Origin: Absidia repens | Lineage: Eukaryota > Mucoromycota > Mucoromycetes > Mucorales > Cunninghamellaceae | DNA length: 64,000 bases | NCBI GenBank assembly: GCA_002105175.1 | Contig: MCGE01000009.1 | Location: forward strand, 868,001 to 932,000 | Reading direction: 5' to 3' | Shown: piece by piece, positions 44,038 through 55,566 of the stretch | How the letters are laid out: each line of letters opens with the position of its first letter | Position numbering within the stretch: position 1 is the first letter of the stretch | Made by a program: the position numbers and the translations under genes | Notes under the pieces: model-generated | What the model saw: the letters and a program-made list of their open reading frames with translations, nothing else | Database searches by the model: none | What the model was told of the DNA's origin: nothing

Positions 44038-47000
44038 ATGGATAAAAAAGACTCGTCAAAAATATCATCACCGCCCTTATCTCGCTTCGTGCCTCAAAAA
44101 GTGTATGTATTAATGGAAACCAACATCATCAGCATGTTCCTAATTATATCCAACAAAAAATTTTCTTGCCTTTTTCTTAATCCAGGGAAGACGTAAGTCT
44201 TGGTAGAAAAGCATCATTGTCAAGTCATACGCAGCCCACAGACAATTTAGCCTCAACTGATACCACTGAAACACCACTATCACTATCTCAGCAACAGCAT
44301 GATCCTAGACGACTATTAACCGTGGTGGAAAGTTTGGTCAGAAATCGCAGTGGCAGTGTCTTGACAAGACAGACCATTCTCAAGGCTGATCACTTTACAC
44401 AAGGTAAGTTGCACTCTCCTGACGTGTTTAGCATACCAAAAGGCATAAACTGACTTGCCTCATTATTTGTAACAACTGTAGCTACCAACACAAAATTGGA
44501 ATTCTTCCTGTCTGGAGCACCCAACTTCAGAGCTGCTGAACTGAATGTCTATGGTGTCGCCCAACCAACGGTAGGTTACTCTGAGCTAGTTTCTGAAGCT
44601 ATGATTGGATATACTTACACGGCCTTACCTTTTTTTTGGGTGGGGGCGCTTTATTTGTTTGTTTGATTTTTTCAGGTGATTGGACTATCGAGTATTTTGG
44701 CGCTACTCAACTGTCATCCAAAAAGTTTACACAAGCAAAAATGTACTTGGTAAGTGGCACTCCCTCGCTCAAAAAAAAAAAAAAAAAAAAAAAAAAAAGC
44801 AGAATATATACTTACTATGGACGTCTTTTTTTTTTTTTATGTAGGTTCTTGACCCGTGAAGAACCTATCGGTAAGGCGTATGTGCACTATGAATTTATTC
44901 ATTTATATTAATGTGTGTTTTCCTTCCTTTGACAGTGTACTTGAATGGTTACCCTTATGTGCTACGTGAATATGCCAATCCCATGCACAATATGCTATCC
45001 TTTTCCGGTATTAATGCCTCTCGATTAGAAATGGTGGAGGAAAGACTTAAGGCGGATGTGATAAAGGAGGCCAATGCCCTGGGTGGACTGTTACTGGTGC
45101 ATCAAGAAATTGATGATGGAACTGTAGTGCCATGTTTTATTGCAGCTGATCAAGTGAAAACGCCAAAGGAAGGTAAATATCAATTATTATTTTTAAGAAC
45201 ATTCATTATACACGTATATAGGTGTAACCATCTTCATTTGTTTTATTATTTGCAGTGTTTTTATCCTTTCAAGACGACGATTATAAGCTGAATTACTTCC
45301 GTATTCCAATCTCACCAATGCAAGCTCCGGAAGACAACTATTTTGACGAATATGTACGTGTCATCAAGACCTTGGAACCTACAGATCCTTTGGTTTTCAA
45401 TTGTGGCATGGGTGGTGTGCGAAGTAAGTGGATGGAATGATATAGTATGAAAACAAGAAAGAAACATGGGTGACTGATTGTCTTGACTTTGATGATTAGC
45501 TACGGTGGGTACAATCTTGGCGCAAATCATTAGACGGACACAATTACTAGAACGTGGACTACCGGATCCCTTCCCTATTAGTGGATATGTATATGATCGA
45601 GGTGATGCCACCACTCAGCTCCTTGGTCCCGAATTCATCAAAGGACTGCATGATGCCGATGTCAAAAATACTCAGAACAGTGTTTTGTTACGGTTGATTT
45701 ATATTCTGGAAAAAGGTAAAAAAAAAAAAAAAAAATACAAGTAGTTTTAGGGGTGGGCCTTTGCTAAATAATTTGCCTCACAAAACAATATAGGATTGGG
45801 CTCGAAGGCGAATTCAAAATCCGTGATTGAATGGGCTTTTGGAGAAACGCAAGTTATCGATAATCTCAAGGAAGCCATTGCTGGTAACTACAATTCTGTT
45901 GTGTCCATGATCTCTGTGTTGGAACATGGGTCTTACTGTAAACGTTTATTGGACAAAGTCATTGATCAATGTAAGTCGAACCATTACCTCTTCCACAAAA
46001 AAAAAAAAAGAAAAACATAGACTCACGCTAATGATGCTTTTTTTTGGGGGTGTCGCGATTTTAGCTGATGCGGTGGTCAATATTCGGGACGAAATCTTAC
46101 TGAACCGAATCAAACAAACAACACAAGGTGGTAGCGACTATCGGAAAGAGTCATCTTACTTGTCCAAATCCTTGATGGGTCTTCAACGTTACATGGCTCT
46201 CCTGTGTTTTACCTCCTACATCAATGAGTCACCAAACTGCCATTTTGAAACAAGATTTTCTTCGTGGTTCAAGGCGCGTACTGAAGTATGGCGGATGGTT
46301 CAACATATGCGTATCAAACAACCTCAACTCCATTTCTTTAGACCGGTGGATGATTTACGTAGTATGGGCAGCATTGAAGTGCAAAAACGTGGCTCTCTTG
46401 GACATGCTCGACCTGCTGGAATGTTTGAAATGATTGGCGCTGGTGCACAATCTGGATCAATGGCCTTGGAAGCGGAAGAAGTCATCCTAAAGGTAAGGTG
46501 ACAAGTATGGTTTTCTCATATTAATTCGCTTGCTGTTGTTGTTCTTTTATTTAGTCACGAACGGGTGTGGTGCTAACTTCCCAAACTATTTTGAAGATTG
46601 ATTTTTGGCGCCAAGATAATTTGAATAAAAATGTTGAAACCGCCTCTCATCCTCGAACACCTGTAATGGACAACGAAGAAAACGCTCTGGACACTGTTGG
46701 TGATGGCAACCACACAATAAACAACAGCAACGGTAACGGAGACGGTGGTGACGATAATGGTGGCCAAATGCATCATACTTTTTACATCAATGGAGCCGCC
46801 AACTTTAGACGCATCCGTGGTTCACACATTTATGGTGTGGCTCAACCGACAGTGAATGGCCTACGCTCTGTGCTTCGCCAACTTTTGGACGACCGGACCC
46901 CTCACAATGACAACATTCTTTGGATCAACTTGCGTGAAGAACCTATCATCTACATCAACGGTATCCCTTATGTCCTTCGCGATCGTTATTTCACGCTTCG

Positions 47001-47453
47001 AAATCTTCATGCTTACAATGGTATTACGGGAAAAAGATTGGAACAATTGGAAGAACGTCTCCAAGAAGATGTAATCAAGGAAATTCGCAACTCCAATGGT
47101 CGAATTTTGCTGCACGGCGAAGATCATGATGGCAATGTTATCACGTCTTGGGAAGATGTGAACGAGGAGGATGTGATGACGGTGCGGCAAGTCATGGAAA
47201 TGGTGGCGAAGGACATGAGTCTTGAACAAAGTGATGCTGGGACAACAGACAAACAACAACATCAAGCAAATGACGGTGGCTATACTTTGGATTATCATCG
47301 CGTGCCGGTTACAGCTGAAAAGCCGCCTGACTGGGTAGACTTTGATGAAATGCGTTCGCTCATTGCCAAACATTGTCAATCAAATTCCTCGGCTATTGTA
47401 TTGTAAGTTTTTGGTTGAATCAATGTTTATTAAAATACATACTAACCGCGCTT

Positions 47454-47488
<35 letters not shown>

Positions 47489-49756
47489 GATGCTCTCAAA
47501 ATAGGAATTGTCAGATAGGTGTTGGTCGATCAACGATGGGCACTGTCATGGCTACATTAATCACACAATGGATGTACAATATAGACACTAGTAAGATAAA
47601 TCGATCATCCTTGATTACACCGACGCCTACTCGCCTCAACTACCAAATCATCAACAGTCTTCTACGTGTGATTAAGAATGGATTGGAAAACAAAAGCGTC
47701 GTGGATACGGTGATCGACGAATGTGGTGCGGTGTTAAACCTCCGGGATATGATCGAATCCATGCATATTCGGGCAGAAAACGATGTGGATGATGACGAAA
47801 AGAAACGGCACCGACTTTTGAAATCTGGTATGGTGGCTCTCCAACGCTACTTTTTATTGATCTGCTTCCAAGCGTACCTTGAAAACACCCCTCCCGACAC
47901 ACTCAACGATACGGAGACCTTTGTGACGTGGAGCCAACGGCATGCGGAAATAGCCACTATTTTCCACGAATTACAACGGGACAACGACGATAGCGACATG
48001 ATCCGTCAACTGGTTCCTGTAGAAAAATCCATTGGCGATGGTGTGGCTCTGTCCAGCGAGGTGATGTCTGTGGTACGTCAACGATCCGGTCAAGTCCTCA
48101 GTCAAAACAGCATTCTCAAGCATGACGCATTCCCCGGATGTCAAAAGATGAACCTTCGTGAAAAAATCGACGAAGCGTACAATTTTCGACGTGTGTTGGT
48201 CAAGACGGTGAAACGCTCGGTGCGCCATACTGTCCCTGAAGCAGTGGAAGGCGGGTTGGCAACGGATTTGCTACGATCCAATAAAAATAACAATGGTCAT
48301 GATGATGATGATGCTGGCCTGATGATGGTGCCCCCCTATATTTGTGGATGTGCGATGCCCTCGAAGGATGCGATCAAATCGGTGCTCAATGCGATGAATG
48401 CTGGTCCTGGTGGTAAACGCACAGTGCTTTGGACATGTCTGCGTGAAGAACCGGTGCTTTATGTCAACAAACAGCCGTATGTGCTTCGCATGTTCGCTGA
48501 CCCGCTCAAAAATTTGGAAACCACCGGGATTGCAAGGAGTCGTGTGGAGGGTATGGAAGATCGGATGAAACTGGATGCTCTGGAAGACCAAAAGAAGTAT
48601 GATGGCCGGCTCCTTCTGCATGATGAAGAAGTAGATGATCGTGGAGGATTCAATTTGAAGGTAACGTGATGCGAAAATAAAGGAAGGGGTTATACGGTGT
48701 TATTTATTAACAGAAACCAAACTTTTTTTTTGGCTAGGCTATTTGGGAAACGGCACCTGCTCAAAGTATTGAAACGCCAAGTGAGGTATTCCAATCCATC
48801 ATTGATGAAGGATATCAAGTGGACTATCTCCGTATTCCAATGTAACAAAAACATAAAAGCGACTAAAGGGGATTACGATTTGAAAACTTGACTACTCACG
48901 TTTTTTATTTATGTATATAGTACTGATGAACAGGCGCCAATACCAGATGTATTTGACCTTTTGAAACTTCGCATCTTGGAAGCAAGCACTGGAAAGGATG
49001 TTTTATTCAATTGTCAAATGGGGTAAATATGGTGGTTTTTGGAAATGAGAGAGATGATATAAGATGATGAAACTAATCTCGATTCTGGATTTTCATTTTA
49101 TTAGTCGAGGACGAACCACGACGGGCATGGTGGCAGCATGTTTGATATCCATGATTCTCAACAACAACTGTATGATAGATGAAAACAATCTTTTGATTAA
49201 CGATACCACCACCACCACTACCCCCAATGTCGAAGCAGAGGCAACGGATCATTTGTTTGCAACGGATCGGGACGAGGCATACGACGAACGGGAGCGGTAT
49301 TTGAATGGAGAATATAAGATCATTTTACAGGTCGTCAGTGTGTTGACATACGGGAAATTGGCCAAGCGATTGACGGACCAAGCCATTAATATGTGTGATC
49401 ATATGCAGAATTTACGTCGCGCCATTTACGATTACCGCCTACGCATGGATTCGATGGAAGATCGAAGCTCACGAAAATATCTTGTCACGCGTGAAGTTGG
49501 ACTCAACTATCTTGTGCGGTACTTTTACCTCGTGGTGTTTGCGGACTACCTCTTGGAAGAAGTGGCTTCACCTTCATGTGCCATGGAAGATCATACAACG
49601 GCAACAGCAAATGGATCCTCGCCTACGATGGGTGAAGACGGAAACGATATTGTGACGACGGAGGACGCCCAAAAATTAACTACCTTCAAGACTTGGTTGA
49701 ATGGCCGGCGCGAAATTACCAATATTATCAAATTCCAACCTTTTGATCTTTCTTAG
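44038..49756 (+). CDS. Paladin-like protein with three tandem PTP-like phytase modules
   Basis: Fifteen exons: 44038-44102, 44186-44403, 44482-44570, 44676-44749, 44845-44870, 44936-45172, 45256-45423, 45500-45715, 45794-45970, 46065-46492, 46555-47402, 47505-48660, 48738-48841, 48921-49022, 49105-49756; 4560 nt, 1519 residues. Three homologous modules repeat the order 'R.G.VL..Q.ILK.D', '(N)FR....YG.A.P', 'REEP..Y.N..PYVLR', 'R.E..E.R...D', then a CX5R loop. The loops are CGMGGVRT (module 1), CQIGVGRS (module 2) and CQMGRGRT (module 3). This is the PTP-like phytase ('inositol hexakisphosphate') family, related to animal paladin. CX5R loops are cysteine-phosphatase active sites; inositol-phosphate or phosphoinositide substrates are suspected, not shown here. 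No signal peptide. The intron before module 2's loop holds a ~30-nt T run (47457-47486). Confidence 0.88.
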
Positions 49757-49879
49757 ATTACGTTGTTTTAGTTTTGGACTTTATATTATTTTATTGTATC
49801 TTATACATTGTATCGTTGAAATAAAAAAAAAAAATATTCTTGCTCGATCTATTTATTTACTTGAATTTTTTCTTTATTT

Positions 49880-49963
49880 TTTACGTATATGACTGCGCGA
49901 GTGTGGGTGTAAAAAAGCATTTCACATTCCGCCCACGTGAATATTTATTTTCTCCTGGTTTTT
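49880..49963 (+). repeat. Dispersed repeat copy R3, 5' part (split by the LINE)
   Basis: Contains the 5' CACGTG box of the repeat family (CATTCCGCCCACGTGAATAT; CACGTG at 49934-49939) and the start of its CT-rich tract. The copy resumes after the LINE at 55567. Confidence 0.6.
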
Positions 49964-49979
49964 ATTTTTCCGCCTCTCT
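49964..49979 (+). repeat. Target-site duplication, left copy
   Basis: ATTTTTCCGCCTCTCT, identical over 16 bp to 55551-55566 on the other side of the LINE. The first A could also belong to the poly-A tail at the right copy, so the true duplication is 15-16 bp. Confidence 0.9.
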
Positions 49980-49980
49980 C

Positions 49981-51579
49981 ATGGCTCTTCCAAATCCCAA
50001 TTCAACCCCCACCATTGGAGATCCAGCTCCATCCACCAATCCACCTATTCCATCCAACCATCCCCTTCATCGCTCAAATGGTAGATCTTGGGCACAAGTC
50101 ACCTCTCGGCAACGCCATTCCCTCATGCACTTGAATGACACCGATTCCGACACGAAGCAACTCATTCGATCTCATGTTTGGAAACCGGGACGATCCCCTG
50201 GTAGTATGTTTCTCGATTTCAGCACATGCAACATTACTCACCAAGACGTCATGATTCTCATCAAGAAGCAATATCCTTCCCGGATCGCTGTCGTGCCTTT
50301 CAGCCAAGGAACTCGGCGCCTAGTGGAACTCAACTTCACCCTTACTGATGCCTCTTACCAAACTGCTCTCAAAGATGGGCTCAAAATCAACGACAACCTC
50401 ACGATTCTCCCTTGTGCGGCCATGGATTCCAAAGATTCCGAATCCAACATTGCCAGATTAACTCTTCGTCGCCTTCCCCTTCTCCCAGAAACGGAACTTG
50501 TGACGGGCCTCAAACAGAGTCTTGCAAAATACGGCAAAGTCTTAGATGCTGGGATATTCCGGGACCCAAAAACACAGACATACATGGGTACTGGCTACGC
50601 CATCCTTAACCGCAACCAAGTCACCAACCCACTCGAATTGACCCACACGATCCCTTGGTTTGAAAACGATATGGGATTCCATGCAACCTGGTCGGAAATG
50701 CCACCCTGGTGTCGGTATTGTCATGCTGAAGGACATGTCGTGGCGGACTGCTCCCTAAGCCGCAAACACCAAGTATGCTGGAACTGTGGTAAAGATGGAC
50801 ACAGGGCCGCGGTGTGCCCTCGACAGAACTACGGGAAAAAGGCAAGGAAAGTGGCCACCAAACCCTCAGACGCTACTAGTCGACCTCCTTCTACCAATAT
50901 TTACGAATCTCTTCCGGTGGAACCTACCAATGCAGCTCAGGACAACGCATCGACGTCAAATCAACAACACTCCAACCCAGCCACCCCTTCAACATCCGGG
51001 ACTCCGTCCCCAGCTCTCAGTACACCAACTCCGCACGCTCCAGCCAATATTGATATCTATCACGCCACTACTCCTACACTCTCTCCCAGTACACCTGCTG
51101 TTGTCGACTTGACCAAGGACTCCCAGCAAACGGAATATGAACACGGGGATCAACAACCCAACAATGAAGGCACATCTGAATCTATGGATTATGATCACTC
51201 TCCCAATGATTCCCAGCACACCGAACACGCCCACGAGGATCAACAGTCCAACACGGAAGGCAACTCGGAATTTATGGACCAAGACCACCCTCCCAATGAC
51301 AACCTGTCAACTACCGTGGAATCCCAGCAATCCTCATGGGCCGATTCGAACATGGACACCGAAGAAAACATTGAGGATTACATCGACAGGACTGAAAAGG
51401 ATGAACGTGATCGAGCCACCACCAGTACACCCCACCAGGCAACATCACCCGACGACGAAACCTGTATGAACAATGGAGTCCAATCACCAGAGACGACCAA
51501 TCCAACGACCTCCGCTACTGCAAAGCGTCGACAGCAACCTCCTCGCAAAGCAGCCAAACCCATCACCTATACTCAATAA
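49981..51579 (+). CDS. LINE ORF1, CCHC zinc-knuckle RNA-binding protein
   Basis: 532 residues from the ATG at 49981. The frame is open further 5' to 49840, but that part is flanking repeat DNA outside the duplication, so 49981 is the element's own start. A Pro/Thr/Asn-rich N-terminus precedes an RRM-like domain (about residues 75-220; SMFLDFSTCNITHQDVMILI, SLAKYGKVLDAGIFRDPKTQ). Two CX2CX4HX4C knuckles follow, WCRYCHAEGHVVADC (~residue 243) and CWNCGKDGHRAAVC (~266). The tail is acidic Ser/Thr/Pro/Asn-rich with two or three repeats of a QHTEHAHEDQQSNTEGNSE-type unit. ORF1 proteins coat the element RNA in the RNP. Confidence 0.9.
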   Translation: MALPNPNSTPTIGDPAPSTNPPIPSNHPLHRSNGRSWAQVTSRQRHSLMHLNDTDSDTKQLIRSHVWKPGRSPGSMFLDFSTCNITHQDVMILIKKQYPSRIAVVPFSQGTRRLVELNFTLTDASYQTALKDGLKINDNLTILPCAAMDSKDSESNIARLTLRRLPLLPETELVTGLKQSLAKYGKVLDAGIFRDPKTQTYMGTGYAILNRNQVTNPLELTHTIPWFENDMGFHATWSEMPPWCRYCHAEGHVVADCSLSRKHQVCWNCGKDGHRAAVCPRQNYGKKARKVATKPSDATSRPPSTNIYESLPVEPTNAAQDNASTSNQQHSNPATPSTSGTPSPALSTPTPHAPANIDIYHATTPTLSPSTPAVVDLTKDSQQTEYEHGDQQPNNEGTSESMDYDHSPNDSQHTEHAHEDQQSNTEGNSEFMDQDHPPNDNLSTTVESQQSSWADSNMDTEENIEDYIDRTEKDERDRATTSTPHQATSPDDETCMNNGVQSPETTNPTTSATAKRRQQPPRKAAKPITYTQ

Positions 51580-51580
51580 T

Positions 51581-54500
51581 ATGATTGATACAACAATACG
51601 TCTTCAATTGTCCTCACTCAACTGCAACAGCATTGTGAAGACATCATCCAAAACAATTCAATCATCATACATCCGATTCCTTCGCTCTGTCAAATCACAC
51701 CTCCTCGCCTTACAAGAAACACACACCATGGATCCTACTACTCGACACAACATCCAACAACAATTTCAAGCACAACAATGTCTCTGGACGGCACAATGTG
51801 GCCTCATTTCTTTCTCCTCCCTCTTCACCCTCTCCGACAATCTCATTCACCCTCATCATCCCTATTCCGAACGCATCATTATCTCCAAAGTCGAACACCC
51901 TCAACAACTCTACTCCCCATTTTTTATTCTCGTCCTTTACGCACCGGTCACGACACACCCATCCGACGCCAATTCTTCCACTCCGTACTCTCCACCATCA
52001 CCGATCCCTCCTTCAAGTCGACACCGGACGTCTCATGATTATGGGCGACTTCAATTACTCATATCAAAGACCTCGTCTCACTGCCAATACCCACATCGAC
52101 TGGATATCCTTTCTCGACGACAACTTTTACAATTGCATGGACTCTGACGACATGACAACCATCCCCACATTTCAGCGCTCAGCAAATACCACCTCCACGA
52201 TCGACTACATCTTTATCAGCCGTCACACATTATCTCATGACTTGACGATGGTCGCCATTGACAAGATGAAACCCGAATGGTCAGATCACAGCATGCTCAC
52301 GATTGGTCTTTCCTTCAAAACTTTACCGATCGGTCCAGGTTTATGGAAAGCAAATCCTACTCTTCTCCACCATGAATCTTTCCGGTCTCGCCTTTCAAAA
52401 CACCTCGACAACCTCTCAAGCCATACACCTCCAGAATTATCACACCAAGACTCATGGGATTGGATCAAGGACAAAGTCAAAGTTTGGATCCGCAAACAAG
52501 GCCGCCACACCACAATGACTCGATCAAAATCCCTCAAGCAACTTCAAAGGCAACGAAATCGGTTTTTACGGAGCAAGCCACCACCGGACATTCGGCTATA
52601 TCATCTCACCATCCTCGATGCTCAAATCCATCAACTCCAACAAGACATTGCCGACATAGCAGCTCTTCAAGCTGGGATCAACTGGCGGGAACAGGGAGAA
52701 AAATCTGCAGGATACTTGAAACGACTCCATCATCAACGCAATATGGAACAACATATCAGTAACCTCGACAATACGGATACTTCGGCTTTTGTTTCAACCC
52801 CTACGACCACGGAAGATATTGCTCATGGTTTTTATCAGCACCTCTACACACCCGACGCAATTGCAGAGGACACCATTGAACAATATTTGGACATTATTCC
52901 TGACACCAACCGCCTTTCCCCTTCTCAGCGCACTTCGTTGGAATTACCGATCTCAGATACCGAGATCACATACCACATCACCAGAACGTCCAAATCAAGC
53001 AGTCCTGGTGCCGATGGGCTAAGTTATCAGTATTTGGCTCTTCTGTATCACCACCCAAAGATTCGTCCCCTTCTACAATCTGTCTTCAATGATGCTCTTC
53101 AACATGCTACTTTTCCTCAATCGTGGCAAGATATCCGCATCCGACTGCTTCCGAAGAAAGGCATCCTCAATGATCTCAAAAATTGGCGACCGATTTCTCT
53201 CATCAACTGCGATGCCAAGGTGTTTACTCGGATTTTGACCGCCCGAATAGCCCAGGTGATGACCAGCTGTATCAACCAATATCAATCTGGTTTTCTCCCT
53301 CGTCGATTTATTGCCGAAAATGGATTGGCTCTGAAACTGGTGATGGAACAATCAAAAGCAACTGGATATCAAGGCGCAGGTATACTTCTAGATCAAGAGA
53401 AGGCGTATGATCGGGTCCATCCTCGCTATATGGAGTCTACCCTTCGACGTTTCGGCTTCCCTTCCGATCTCATTCAATGCATCTGTGGTCTCTTTTTTGG
53501 CAATATGGTCAGGATCAATATCAATGGCAAATTCTCCAAACCAGTATTCCAAAGGCGTGGCTTACGTCAAGGTGATCCTCTGTCTCCCCTACTGTTTAAT
53601 CTGTCAATGGAACCCTTACTTCAATCCATCCTCCAAGACTCCTCCTTCCAAGGCTATCAACCTCTGTCTCACAGTCCTACTTTCACCGGTTCGGTGATCA
53701 AACTTCTGGCCTACGCTGATGACATTTGTGTCCTACTGAAGGATACGCGGGATTTTGACAAACTCATGACCCATTTCTCCAACTATAGTCAAGTCTCCAA
53801 TGCCAAGCTCAACGTCTCGAAAACAGAGGCCTTCTCTTTATGCGGCAGACCCCTTCCAGGCTGGCAAGAATTCTTTGGACATAAAGGCATTACGCAATGG
53901 TACGATTGTCACTCATCTCACCCTCTCCGCTACTTGGGCTTCAGCATGATCCAATCGCCAGCTCAACGTCATCTTATTACTCATCAGCTCCTCAGCACAG
54001 TAACCAACGCATGCAACATCTACAGTCAACGTCATCTATCCATTCGTGGTCGCATTACTGTAGCAAACACCCTGATATTATCCAAAATTTGGTATCAACT
54101 TCGGGTCGTGAACCTCCCCCAATGTTTTTATCAACAACTCCGATCGACAGTTTACCAATTTGTTACCAAAGGCTACAAACCAGCACTAGGTTACTCCTTA
54201 CTGTGCAAATCCACTAGAAATGGTGGACTTGGTCTTCTCGATACCTTCACCCAAACATTGATTCTCCAGCGCCGCTGGTTATCTTTGATTTTGGAACGTG
54301 ACCCCGGATCTTCCTTTGGTGCCAACATTATTCATCATCATCTGACAATGATTACTGACAACAATATTGGATATCGCCTCCCGCTCTTCTTCCCATTACT
54401 ACGTCGTGGTCCACTATGTGCACCAGATGCTGTCCTGGCCCGAATCTTTACCGCCATGGATCGATATTCACCAACATATGATGATCTTCCTCTCTCACCT

Positions 54501-55397
54501 GCCACGTGGCTTCATCTACCTCTCATCAATGCTGTCTCTTCCGCTCCTCCGGATCACTGGATTCACACCCACCACGCAGCCGATCCGACACATTGGTTTT
54601 TCTGTTTTGATTCGACCCCTGGTTGTATCCGTCCGCTCCTACCATCTTCTATCTGTCTTCTTGATCCTCCGGATGACATCAAATACCGCAATCTTTCTGT
54701 GCAGCTTTTCCGGGACCTCATCACGAATACCATCACACTACATCCATCATTTCAACAATACATGACGAATTGGGGACAACAAGAAGGAAATGTAACTGAC
54801 TCCACCCTGGTGACAAGCTTCCTCGCCTCTCCTACTTGGACATCCTACACTCCTCGCTCCCATCGCCAACGACTTCTCTCCTCTCTCCCCCGAACACAAT
54901 CCCCTCCGTCACTCCCATCCCGCCTGTGGCATTCCTTCTGGAAACAACCACAACACCTATATGCTCGAACACTATGGTATCGCCTTCTAGTGGGCAAACT
55001 TTATTGTCAAAAGTCCCTGGTCCACTTCCGACCTTCCACCACGTCCCTCTGCCTGTTTTGTTCTGAAGCTACGGAAGATCTACAACATCTGTTTGTCACT
55101 TGTCCCATCAAATGGGCACTGTGGCAACAAGTCTTTGATCATCTCCTCCCTGGTTCGTCACCTCCACAAACAACAATAGTCTCCGGCCTTTTCTCCCTAG
55201 ATTTTTCCACCATCCCCCAACTATCCTCCGCTCTTTGGCTTATCTCAGGATGCGTCATCCAAATTATCTGGCGCCATCACTGGTATTATGTCATACACCA
55301 CATTCCTTTTAAGCCTTCCGTGCTATCACCTATCATCGCATCCCTCTTCTCTCAACTCCGCCCTCCTCCTCATATTTACCACATCCCTTCATATTAG
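51581..55397 (+). pseudogene. LINE ORF2, endonuclease-reverse transcriptase, two frame breaks
   Basis: Starts at the ATG at 51581, one base after the ORF1 stop (TAA-T-ATG). Endonuclease motifs: LQLSSLNCNS, LLALQETHT, ILVLYAPV, then after the breaks LMIMGDFNYS, STIDYIFIS and EWSDHSMLTI. The frame shifts by one base near 51967 (between HPSD and QFFHSVL) and again near 52031 (before LMIMGDF). Each fits a single missing base, and 3817+2 is a multiple of three (about 1272 codons). The RT includes SPGADGLSYQYLA, NWRPISLINCDAKVFTRIL, GRPLPGW downstream, and catalytic LLAYADDICVLL. The C-terminus has CLFCSEATEDLQHLFVTC (zf-RVT, CX2CX8HX4C). From 51798 a 1199-codon frame stays open to the stop. As it stands this copy should not make a full endonuclease. 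Confidence 0.88.
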
Positions 55398-55550
55398 ATA
55401 TATAGTTACCGTACCCCCAACTCTTGTTAGATTATTTCAGTTTACTTTTATTCTCCCACACTGATTTGATTTCACCAAGTTGTCGCCACTCTACGATGCG
55501 CTTCTTTCAATCCCCGCAATAAAATATATATTGCCCTAAAAAAAAAAAAA

Positions 55551-55566
55551 ATTTTTCCGCCTCTCT
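55551..55566 (+). repeat. Target-site duplication, right copy
   Basis: ATTTTTCCGCCTCTCT, identical to 49964-49979. Directly follows the poly-A tail of the LINE. Confidence 0.9.

Larger units (their letters stand above)
49980..55550 (+). mobile_element. L1-like non-LTR retrotransposon (LINE), nearly intact
   Basis: A 5.57-kb element bounded by a perfect 16-bp target-site duplication and ending in a 14-nt A tail (55538-55551) preceded by CAATAAAATA (polyadenylation signal at 55518-55524). It carries ORF1 with two CCHC knuckles and ORF2 with apurinic-type endonuclease, reverse transcriptase and a C-terminal zinc motif; no RNase H or LTR is seen. The long open ORF1 and RT, the perfect duplication and the pure A tail point to a recent insertion. 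It inserted into the CT-rich 5' tract of repeat copy R3. Two single-base losses in the endonuclease region interrupt ORF2. Confidence 0.93.

Noticed and set aside
49840..49980. Upstream extension of LINE ORF1 by 47 codons
   Set aside because: This part lies outside the target-site duplication, in the flanking repeat; the frame is open only by chance.
51798..51960. ATG-less start of the long ORF2 frame as the true ORF2 N-terminus
   Set aside because: Endonuclease motifs (LNCNS, ALQETH) lie upstream in another frame starting at the ATG at 51581.
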